A stretch of 38,988 nucleotides of DNA, taken from contig JACADY010000007.1 of assembly GCA_013389115.1 (NCBI GenBank), forward strand, positions 1 through 38,988. The letters run 5' to 3'. The stretch's first letter is position 1. Every line of letters begins with the position of its first letter. Positions 9,305 to 16,266 of the stretch are shown piece after piece. The notes below the pieces were generated by a model. That model did not search any database and was not told where the DNA came from. It saw only the letters and a program-made list of their open reading frames with translations. The stretch is from Alphaproteobacteria bacterium (GTDB lineage: Bacteria; Pseudomonadota; Alphaproteobacteria; Micropepsales; Micropepsaceae). The translations under genes were made by a program, and so were the position numbers.

Positions 9305-10743
9305 GCCGGCTCATCGTCATCTCGAATCGGGTCAATGTGCCCGCCGCGCGCGAGAAGGCACAGGCAGGCGGGCTTGCAACGGCGCTTGCCGCGACATTGC
9401 GGGAGTATCGCGGCGTCTGGTTCGGCTGGAGCGGACAGACCGCGCCCACCTTCACCGGCCAGATCTCCATGCAGAAGCGCGCGGGCGTGACGACCGCCCT
9501 TGTCGATCTCGATGAAGCGGACGTGCTTGAATATTACAACGGCTATGCGAACAAGACGCTGTGGCCGCTGTTTCACTATCGCATCGATCTGACCGCCTAT
9601 GACCGCTCGTTCGATCAGGGCTATCAGCGGGTCAATGCGCGCTTCGCCGAGACCGTGCGGCCGATGATCGACGCGGACGACCTTGTCTGGGTGCACGACT
9701 ATCACCTCATTCCGCTCGGGCGCGAGTTGCGCCGGCGCGGCGTTGCGGGGCGGATCGGCTTTTTCCTCCACATACCCTGGCCCGCGCGGCAATTGCTGGT
9801 GACGCTGCCGCGACACGCAGCGCTCGTCGAGGCGCTGTTCGCCTATGACCTCATCGGCTTTCATACCGAGGAATGGCTCGATGCCTTCGTCTCCTATGTG
9901 GTGCGCGATGCGGGCGGCACAATCCTTCCCGACGGCCGGCTATCCTGTTTCGGGCGGACAGTGCGCGCGGCGGCCTTTCCCATCGGCATTGATGCCAAGG
10001 AATTCCGCGCGATGCCGGATAGCGGAGATGGGCGCCGTTCGTATCAGAGGGCCGAGCAGAGCCTGCTTGGGCGGAACATGATCCTCGGCGTCGACCGGCT
10101 CGACTATTCCAAGGGCCTCGAGGAACGCCTGCTCGCGTTCGAGCATCTGCTTTTCCAGCACCCCGACCTCCTGAGCAAAGTCTTCATGCTGCAGATCGCG
10201 ACGCCCAGCCGCGAAGACGTCGAGAGCTATCAGGTCTTGCGGGCGAAGCTCGATGCGCTTTCGGGGCGGATCAATGGGCGCTTCGCGGAAGTCGACTGGG
10301 TGCCCGTGCGCTATGTCAATCAGACCTATCGCAGGCCGGAACTCGCCGGCATCTTCCGTGCTGCATCGGTCGGCCTCGTCACGCCGCTGCGCGATGGGAT
10401 GAACCTCATCGCCAAGGAGTATATCGCCGCGCAGGCCGAGGAAGACCCGGGCGTCCTTATTCTGTCGCGCTTCGCAGGCGCGGCGGCGCAACTGAAAGAC
10501 GCGCTGATCGTCAATCCCTTCAGCCGGGAGGAAGTGTCCGATGCCCTTTGCCGCGCGCTCAAGATGGGCCTCGATGAGCGCCGGCGGCGGTTCGAGCCTC
10601 TGCTCCACAACGTGATGACCGAGGACGTCACGTGGTGGCGCGACGCCTTCGTGGCGGGATTGAGGGCGAGCGATCCTGAACAGGATACCGGCTCCGACCG
10701 GGCGCGGGTGGGGGTGCAGAGAAGCGGTACGGCCGGCTGCTGA
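9301..10743 (+). CDS. otsA: Trehalose-6-phosphate synthase
   Basis: OtsA (GT20) joins UDP-glucose and glucose-6-phosphate to give trehalose-6-phosphate, used against osmotic, heat and desiccation stress. The 480-residue product has the family blocks: N-terminal SRLIVISNRV with the GGLATAL glycine loop, VHDYHL (131-136), FFLHIPWPA (154-162), VDRLDYSKG with R266 and K271 in donor-phosphate binding positions, and DGMNLIAKEY (365-374). The coding start overlaps the otsB stop by four bases. The C-terminal 20 residues or so (after DPEQDT) are low-complexity and outside the catalytic domain. Confidence 0.97.
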   Translation: MSRLIVISNRVNVPAAREKAQAGGLATALAATLREYRGVWFGWSGQTAPTFTGQISMQKRAGVTTALVDLDEADVLEYYNGYANKTLWPLFHYRIDLTAYDRSFDQGYQRVNARFAETVRPMIDADDLVWVHDYHLIPLGRELRRRGVAGRIGFFLHIPWPARQLLVTLPRHAALVEALFAYDLIGFHTEEWLDAFVSYVVRDAGGTILPDGRLSCFGRTVRAAAFPIGIDAKEFRAMPDSGDGRRSYQRAEQSLLGRNMILGVDRLDYSKGLEERLLAFEHLLFQHPDLLSKVFMLQIATPSREDVESYQVLRAKLDALSGRINGRFAEVDWVPVRYVNQTYRRPELAGIFRAASVGLVTPLRDGMNLIAKEYIAAQAEEDPGVLILSRFAGAAAQLKDALIVNPFSREEVSDALCRALKMGLDERRRRFEPLLHNVMTEDVTWWRDAFVAGLRASDPEQDTGSDRARVGVQRSGTAGC

Positions 10744-10800
10744 AGCTCCTTTATCTCCAGGTGACACCGAATTTCGATCACGAACGCAATTGGTGACGCG

Positions 10801-11685
10801 ATGATCCTGCACCGACCGCCAAAGCCAGCGCTTCGACCTTTCATCGCCATGATGTGGGCATCGGATGGTGCTCCACTCACGGCGGGCGTGACGCGCGAAA
10901 TGGCCTTGCCCATCGGCGCCATGCATATCGCGATCAGGCTTGGCGATCAGCCTTTGTGCATTTTTGCCGATGCCAGGGATGAAAAGGGAGAGAGTGTCGG
11001 CACCAGCGTCCTTAACGGAGTACGCGTGCGGGCCTATTGCAGGCAAGTCGGTGATCCGGTCCCCAGCGTCGGTGCGGTGCTGCGGCCGGGGGCGGTGGAA
11101 CTGTTGTCACGTGCGCCGGCGGGCGTGCTCGCCAGCCGGCATACGCGGCTTGAGGATCTCTGGCCGGCGCGCGAACTCTCACGCCTGCTTCAACGCCTCC
11201 ATGAGGCGCCGTCACTGGACGCGCGCCTGCTTGTGCTCGAAGACATGCTCTCGGCCCGGCTGCCGCATCTGCGCGGGATCGATCCGCTCATCGCCCATGC
11301 GCTCATGCGCTTCGATGAAGGCGCGACAGTCAAGGCATTCGTCATCGAGAGCGGGTTCAGCCACCGCCATGTGGCGCGCCAATTTACCGAAGCGGTTGGG
11401 GTGGGGCCGAAGACCTATCTGCGCCTCTTGCGCTTCAACCGGACGCTGGCGCAACTGCATGCGCGGCCGGAACTTTGCCTTGCCGAAGTTAGCATAGCCA
11501 TGGGGTACGCCGATCAAGCGCACATGACGCGCGAGTTCAAGGAATTCTCCACATTCTCGCCGGACAGATTCAGGCGCATTGCCCCTGCCCATCCGCGCCA
11601 TGTGCCGCTCTTTGCAAACGGTACCCATGTCAGTTTTCTTCAAGACACCTCAATGGATCAGCGAGAGAGTGACAAGACCAACTGA
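10801..11685 (+). CDS. AraC-family transcriptional regulator
   Basis: A 294-residue protein with the layout of one-component AraC regulators. The N-terminal domain begins PPKPALRPFIAMMWASD, a start typical of the subgroup with a DUF6597-like sensing domain. Two helix-turn-helix units follow at about residues 175-265: the first around VKAFVIESGFSHRHVARQF, the second ending AEVSIAMGYADQAHMTREF, with the usual FSPDRFRRI closing segment. It sits 57 bases after otsA and its stop is only 17 bases before the VOC gene, so VOC is its likely co-transcribed partner. The inducer is not evident. Confidence 0.9.
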   Translation: MILHRPPKPALRPFIAMMWASDGAPLTAGVTREMALPIGAMHIAIRLGDQPLCIFADARDEKGESVGTSVLNGVRVRAYCRQVGDPVPSVGAVLRPGAVELLSRAPAGVLASRHTRLEDLWPARELSRLLQRLHEAPSLDARLLVLEDMLSARLPHLRGIDPLIAHALMRFDEGATVKAFVIESGFSHRHVARQFTEAVGVGPKTYLRLLRFNRTLAQLHARPELCLAEVSIAMGYADQAHMTREFKEFSTFSPDRFRRIAPAHPRHVPLFANGTHVSFLQDTSMDQRESDKTN

Positions 11686-11702
11686 ATGTGTGGAGGCATA
11701 CC

Positions 11703-12140
11703 ATGACGATCCACGAAGTGTTCCCCTATCTGCGCGCGCAGAATGCCGAGCGCGCAATCGCCTTTTACGCCGAGGCCTTTGGGGCCAAGGAAAAGTTCCG
11801 TTTGACCGAACCTGGCGGGCGTATCGGGCATGTCGAGCTGCTATTCGGCGATGCGACGGTCATGCTGTCGGACCCGTTTCCTGAATTCGGCATCCATGCT
11901 CTTAGTCCAGATGGGCCGAGCAGTTTCGTCATCCATCTGCATGTCGATGATGCCGACACGGTCATCGCCAATGCCCTCAAGGCCGGGGCCAAGCTTGTGC
12001 GGGCGCCGCAGGACCATTTCTATGGGGAGCGTTCTGGCACCGTGCGCGATCCCTTCGGTTATGACTGGTTGATCGGCCATTCGATCGAAGAGGTCGAGCC
12101 GGATGAGATGCAACGGCGCTATACGGCGATGACGCGCTAG
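11703..12140 (+). CDS. VOC-family protein (PhnB-like), downstream of AraC regulator
   Basis: A 145-residue vicinal-oxygen-chelate protein: VFPYLRAQNAERAIAFYAEAFGA, VIHLHVDDADTVI, then GERSGTVRDPFGYDWLIG. The ATG at 11703 is chosen because TGGAGG lies six bases upstream; the frame is open to a GTG at 11688 but that lacks a ribosome site. It resembles the minus-strand VOC protein at 7686-8138 in motif order and C-terminal EEVEPDEM-type tail, so the two are probably paralogues. Its position directly after the AraC gene suggests it is in that regulator's transcript. Substrate unknown. Confidence 0.87.
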   Translation: MTIHEVFPYLRAQNAERAIAFYAEAFGAKEKFRLTEPGGRIGHVELLFGDATVMLSDPFPEFGIHALSPDGPSSFVIHLHVDDADTVIANALKAGAKLVRAPQDHFYGERSGTVRDPFGYDWLIGHSIEEVEPDEMQRRYTAMTR

Positions 12141-12236
12141 TGTCCCGTTCCTAAAATTCACTCGATACGGATATCGGCATTTAGCGAATTTCGGATGCGA
12201 TAGGACACGAGCAACTCGTTGATTCTCGTATCGCTT

Positions 12237-12292
12237 TGATTTTGAAGTCCGCGCTGGCGGCAATATCGAGAATGACGCGGACTTCAAAATCA
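12237..12292. repeat. Perfect 17-bp inverted repeat with 22-base loop
   Basis: Left arm TGATTTTGAAGTCCGCG (12237-12253) and right arm CGCGGACTTCAAAATCA (12276-12292) are exact reverse complements. The hairpin has no T-tract, so it is not a classic intrinsic terminator. It occupies the 241-base gap between the VOC gene and the unassigned membrane protein. It could be a REP-type element, a factor-dependent terminator or mRNA-stabilising hairpin for the AraC-VOC transcript. Nothing else recognisable lies in that gap. Confidence 0.8.
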
Positions 12293-12381
12293 CGACACGT
12301 GGGGTGCGACGGGGGCTCGTCCTTAACTGAAATGCAAGCGGTGCGCGCGAGTATGGCGCCCAGACGCGGGGGCGCGGCGCC

Positions 12382-13659
12382 ATGACGCTTTCATTGAGCA
12401 GACTGCTTGACTATCTGGCCCTTGCGGCTGTCATTGCGACGTTCCTGCTGTGGAACAACCTTGGCGCCGGCCTCATCTTCGGCTTTGCCATCACGATCGT
12501 CGGCATTCCGATTGCAATTCTCATCGCCGCGCTGCCGGCGATCGCGCTGTGGCTCGGTCTGTTCCGGCTTGCGAGCTTCGTGCTTGGTTTCATCATCCCT
12601 TTCGGCCGGGAATGGCTCGCCGCCGCGTTGGCGATGGGTTTCCTCATCCTTCCAGACTATCAAGGCACGAGCCGCATCAGCGCGCGGATCGAGGCCATCG
12701 ATGCGGCAAACGCGGCGCAGGCCATGCCACGGGGCGAAGACAGATCGCTGACGCTCATCGTCTTTGATGGCAAAACCGCCGAGGCGATCTTCACGCATTG
12801 CCGTGCCTGCCGCGACGGGCTCATCGCCGGGCGTTTCGATCGCTTGCAGATCGCCAGCGCCTATGACGCCTTCATGGAGGGGAAGCGAGACTTCGAGGCT
12901 CGCTCCTATGCGTTCGCGCCAAGCTCGGCGTGCAATCTCGATGCCGCGCGCGCCGTCGTCGCGGACCGCTCCTTCACTCTTGCCGATATCGGATCGATGG
13001 ATGCGACCGTGTTCCTGCGCGGACTTGCCGGCAATTGCTTTGTTGAGTCACGCGGTACCTATCACCCCTCTGGCCTCATCATCGCGATCCCAAGGCTCGG
13101 CGATGGCTGGATGCCGGGGATGCTGCGCGGCCTTTCGCCCAGTATCGAAACATCGTGGTCGAAATTCTATGAGAACCCAGTCACGCTCATGCGCCAGCAA
13201 GGCGGCGCCGGGCAGAAGACGACGGAAATCGCCTATTACGGCACCTGGCCGGGGCCGTATCTTGCCCTGCCCTATTTCGTTCCCATCATGGGCGCGGGCA
13301 TTCCCACCGGCATCGAGTTGGCCTGGTTCAGCGAGACGCGGCAGCAGGGCGTTTGGAGCATTGAAGATCTTTCCTTACTGATCGAGCGCGTCGAGGGGCC
13401 GATCCCGCCTTATGGCATCCTCGAGCGACGCGAGGATGTGGCGCGCGCGACGGCCGTCATCCTGTCACGGCCAGGCGAGCCGGACGAGGCTGAGCGCGCG
13501 GTCGTCGAGCGGTTCCTCTTCATGCAGCCCTTGCGCGATGATCCGCCCTTGGAGCGCGAGCTGCGCGAGAAACTGGCCAGCGATCCCCGGTTTCAAGTGA
13601 AGCCGAAGCCTCAGCGCCCGAAAGCACCAAGCGAAAAAAACGGTCCGAGGCGCTTCTAG
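12382..13659 (+). CDS. Unrecognised membrane protein with large soluble domain
   Basis: I do not recognise this 425-residue protein. The first 90 residues form three close hydrophobic segments (about 9-28, 30-55 and 58-85), broken by short polar turns. A soluble domain of about 330 residues follows. It contains a Cys pair in THCRACRDG (about residue 135), further cysteines near SACNLD and GNCFVES, and a Pro/Lys-rich C-terminal tail. There is a coding bias like its neighbours. The topology fits an inner-membrane protein with a large periplasmic or cytoplasmic domain. No clear ribosome site precedes the ATG. It stands alone, between an inverted repeat upstream and, downstream, a weak hairpin (CGTG/CACG) followed by seven T at about 13688-13694. 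Confidence 0.72.
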   Translation: MTLSLSRLLDYLALAAVIATFLLWNNLGAGLIFGFAITIVGIPIAILIAALPAIALWLGLFRLASFVLGFIIPFGREWLAAALAMGFLILPDYQGTSRISARIEAIDAANAAQAMPRGEDRSLTLIVFDGKTAEAIFTHCRACRDGLIAGRFDRLQIASAYDAFMEGKRDFEARSYAFAPSSACNLDAARAVVADRSFTLADIGSMDATVFLRGLAGNCFVESRGTYHPSGLIIAIPRLGDGWMPGMLRGLSPSIETSWSKFYENPVTLMRQQGGAGQKTTEIAYYGTWPGPYLALPYFVPIMGAGIPTGIELAWFSETRQQGVWSIEDLSLLIERVEGPIPPYGILERREDVARATAVILSRPGEPDEAERAVVERFLFMQPLRDDPPLERELREKLASDPRFQVKPKPQRPKAPSEKNGPRRF

Positions 13660-13794
13660 ACTTGTATTGCGCGTGCTCACGAGGGCCTTTTTTTGCCAGA
13701 TTAGCTTTGTCCACTTGTTTTACTTGCAGTATCTTGATACAGAACCCCTTGGTAACATGGTAAACAAGTAAACTCATGCTTGGGGAGCTGACCC

Positions 13795-14460
13795 ATGCGC
13801 CTTGCCTCCTACAATGTCGAAAACCTGTTTCAGCGTCCCAAGGCCCTTAATGGCGAGACCTGGAGCGAGGGCAAGGAAGTTCTCAAGCAGCACGCCGATC
13901 TCAATGCCATTCTGGGCAAGGCGACGTACAGCACCACTGATAAGACGAACATCATCACGCTGATGAAGGCGCTCGGTCTTGAGAAGTCGGATGACGGAAA
14001 GTTTGTCGTCGTGCGCCAGAACCATGGCCATCTCGTGAAGCGCGGCAAGAAGGGACTGGAAGTCGTCGCGGACGGGCGCTCAGACTGGATCGGCTGGCTT
14101 GACCTCGAAGTCGAGGAGGTCAACGAGGTCGCCACTCAGAACACCGCGCGGGTGATCGGCGATGTCGCCCCGGACGTGCTCGGGATCATCGAAGCCGAAA
14201 ACCGGCCGGCGCTCGTTCGCTTCTCGAAGAATATTCTCCAGCCCATCGGCGGGGAAGGTTTCGGCCATATCATGCTCATCGATGGCAACGATGAGCGCGG
14301 CATCGTTCAGCCGCAGCCAGCGGATTGCAGCCTTGGTGTCGACCACGGCCGCCGGCGCACCCAGATCCAGAGTGAGCTTGACCGCCGCATAGGCGCTCGT
14401 CGCGCCAATTGTCGCCAACGCCGCGCCAGCGAGCGTCGAGATCGTCATGATCTTCTTTGA
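13795..14460 (+). pseudogene. Endonuclease/exonuclease/phosphatase-family protein, 3'-truncated
   Basis: The first 170 residues are the N-terminal half of an EEP-fold (DNase I-like) hydrolase: MRLASYNVENLF, then DVLGIIEAENRPAL with the metal-binding Glu, then HIMLIDGNDERGI. Family members continue for well over 300 residues, with further catalytic Asp/His blocks. Here the similarity stops after GNDERGI at about 14305; the last 50 residues (PQPADCSLGVDHGRRR...) are low-complexity and are the antisense of a minus-strand signal-peptide gene. The catalytic C-terminal half is missing, so the product is unlikely to be active. A shoulder of AT-rich sequence upstream (13680-13770) and GGGGAG before the ATG show that the 5' end is intact. 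Confidence 0.75.
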
Positions 14461-14463
14461 CAT
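14080..14463 (-). pseudogene. Exported protein with intact signal peptide, 3' part lost at junction
   Basis: The ATG at 14463 has GGAG eight bases upstream and opens a clear Sec signal peptide, MSKKIMTISTLAGAALATIG followed by ATSAYA. About 26 residues of mature protein follow, up to about 14305. Beyond that the frame runs through the antisense of the EEP nuclease fragment to 14080 by chance. Both this gene and the EEP gene point into the same junction and both lose their 3' ends there. I do not recognise the family from the short mature part. It lies 108 bases downstream of the second DJ-1/PfpI gene, so it was probably the last gene of that cluster. Confidence 0.6.
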
Positions 14464-14468
14464 GTGTG

Positions 14469-14506
14469 TCTCCAGTTGGGAATGACCGCAACAGTGCGGC
14501 TGGAGA
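14469..14506 (-). promoter_or_regulatory. Leader hairpin covering the ribosome site of the truncated exported protein
   Basis: On the minus strand TCTCCAG pairs perfectly with CTGGAGA (plus positions 14500-14506 and 14469-14475), and an inner CCGCA/TGCGG stem with a four-base loop lies between them. The GGAG serving the start at 14463 is inside the outer stem. The structure could hide the ribosome site. Seen in sequence; a regulatory role is inference. Confidence 0.4.
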
Positions 14507-14571
14507 GACAACGGGCTGCCGAGACGATTATTCCCTGAAGACTTGCCCCTGCCCAATCAAGCGCCGCTTCG

Positions 14572-15405
14572 TCAACCTGAACGCGCCGCTTCTCGAGCTG
14601 CATCCGCAAAGCGCTTGAACAGGCTTGTCATCGCCGCCGTCACATTGCCCGGCGCCGTGTCTGGCGTCCCTGATTCAAAGGGCGGTTGGGGTGCGTACTC
14701 AGCCTGAAGCTGAATCGCGCGGGCGTAGTTCTCGCCCCGCAATGCCGCAAGAAGTGCCAGACCAAAATCCATTCCTGCTGAAACGCCAGCCCCAGTCGTC
14801 ACATTCCCGTCGGATACGACGCGCGCGTCGACGGGTGTCGCGCCAAATTCTCTCAAGATGTCGCGCGTGACCCAATGGCTGGTCGCCCGGCGGCCCTTGA
14901 GCAAACCCGCCCGGCCGAGGATGAGCGAACCTGTGCAGACACTGGTCACGAAGCGACTTTTCGCCGCCAAGCCCCGCAGGACATCCAAAACCTTCTGATC
15001 CTTCATCACGGCAATCGTGCCGAAGGTTCCGCCCGGTACAAAAAGGACGTCGAGCTCTTTCGGGCATTGATCGAGGGTCATGGTCGGCGCAATCGCAAGT
15101 CCCAAATCACTTTCGACTGGAGCTTTTGACGCTGTCGTCGTCACAAGATGCACTGACGCGCCGATCATGGAGGCGAACATGTAATGGGGTCCGACCAGGT
15201 CCAGCGCCGTGAATCCTGGATAGACCAACATAGCGATGACTTCGTTTCCGGATAGTTTGAAGTCCTCGATCCTCCCCAAGCCAGCACGTTCGGCAGCGGC
15301 TGCATGATCGGGGGGAGGCTCGGCCAGCGCCGCGCCCAAGGTTAGGTAAGGCGCTAGAGCCGCCCCCGCCCCAAGCGCCAGCATCATTCTACGATCTATC
15401 GTCAT
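14572..15405 (-). CDS. Exported DJ-1/PfpI protein, isonitrile-hydratase-like (second copy)
   Basis: A 277-residue member of the GATase1_PfpI_2 branch of the DJ-1/PfpI superfamily, whose studied member is isonitrile hydratase InhA. The N-terminal RRMMLALGAGAALA resembles a twin-arginine signal, so the enzyme is likely exported, whereas InhA is cytoplasmic. The nucleophile elbow is VTSVCTGS with C157 and T158; the conserved Asp is D69 in FTALDLVGP. These match the InhA catalytic residues (Asp, Cys, Thr). The glycine-rich FVPGGTFGT and TSHWVTRDILREFGATPVD are typical of the branch. It starts 15 bases after its paralogue. Isonitrile as substrate is only one possibility for this family. Confidence 0.82.
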   Translation of the reverse strand: MTIDRRMMLALGAGAALAPYLTLGAALAEPPPDHAAAAERAGLGRIEDFKLSGNEVIAMLVYPGFTALDLVGPHYMFASMIGASVHLVTTTASKAPVESDLGLAIAPTMTLDQCPKELDVLFVPGGTFGTIAVMKDQKVLDVLRGLAAKSRFVTSVCTGSLILGRAGLLKGRRATSHWVTRDILREFGATPVDARVVSDGNVTTGAGVSAGMDFGLALLAALRGENYARAIQLQAEYAPQPPFESGTPDTAPGNVTAAMTSLFKRFADAAREAARSG

Positions 15406-15420
15406 TGGCCCAACTTTCTT

Positions 15421-16254
15421 TCAGCCGCGCCGCGCAATGCTTGCGGCCACGTCCCGAACCTGGCCGGGAAATGCAACCACCATCGCTTCGACCAAGGCTT
15501 TCACGTCAGGTGGAGCGGCGTGAACGGAACCCGCGTTGAAGGGCGGTTTGGGATCATATTCACACATCAATTGAACCGCTTCGGCATAGGTGCGGTCGCG
15601 CATCTCGGCCAACATGGTCAAGCCGAAATCCAAGCCGGCCGTCACGCCCGCGCCGGTAATGCGATTGCGATCCCGGACAATACGCGCATCGACGGGCGTG
15701 GCGCCAAATTCGCTCAAGGATTGGAGTGCGGCCCAGTGCGATGTCGCCTGATAGCCTTTCAAAAGCCCCGCCGCGCCCAGGATCAGCGATCCGGTACAGA
15801 CTGACGTGACATAAGTGGCTCTTGAACCACGATCTGCCACAAAGGCGCGCGTCGTGTCGTCATCCATCGCAGCCAGTGTTCCGTCGGTTCCGCCCGGAAC
15901 AAACAGGACGGTGATATCCTTTGGCACCTCGTCGAATGTATGGGTTGGGATCATCGTCACGCCCGTGTCGCTGATGATCGGATCACGGTTCTTAGCGACC
16001 AGGTAGTTTGTCGCCCCCATCAGGCCTGCGAACATGTATTGAGGACCAATCAGGTCCAAAATGGTCATGCGTGGGTAGCACAGCATGGCCACGTGGTCTG
16101 GCCTCGTCCAATGCGCCGGCATCGCGCTCATGTCGTGGGCGGGCGGCGGCGATGCGCCTCCATCTCCGGTCACTTGCGCCCGCGCGGCAGTCGACATCGC
16201 CACAGGAAGCATCAACGCAGCCAACAGAGCCGTACGGCGATCAATGTTTGTCAT
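15421..16254 (-). CDS. Exported DJ-1/PfpI protein, isonitrile-hydratase-like (first copy)
   Basis: A 277-residue paralogue of the next gene, equal in length and clearly duplicated. The N-terminus MTNIDRRTALLAALMLPVA again looks like a Tat or Sec signal, with a processing site near ARAQ. The catalytic region has YVTSVCTGS with C153 and T154, and D67 in MTILDLIGP. FVPGGTDGT and ATSHWAALQSLSEFGATPVD follow. A His/Met-rich linker (PPPAHDMSAMPAHW) sits between signal and domain. The gene begins 12 bases after the TonB-receptor stop and precedes its sister by 15 bases, so receptor and both enzymes form one transcription unit. Confidence 0.83.
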   Translation of the reverse strand: MTNIDRRTALLAALMLPVAMSTAARAQVTGDGGASPPPAHDMSAMPAHWTRPDHVAMLCYPRMTILDLIGPQYMFAGLMGATNYLVAKNRDPIISDTGVTMIPTHTFDEVPKDITVLFVPGGTDGTLAAMDDDTTRAFVADRGSRATYVTSVCTGSLILGAAGLLKGYQATSHWAALQSLSEFGATPVDARIVRDRNRITGAGVTAGLDFGLTMLAEMRDRTYAEAVQLMCEYDPKPPFNAGSVHAAPPDVKALVEAMVVAFPGQVRDVAASIARRG

Positions 16255-16266
16255 GTGCGGCTCTCC

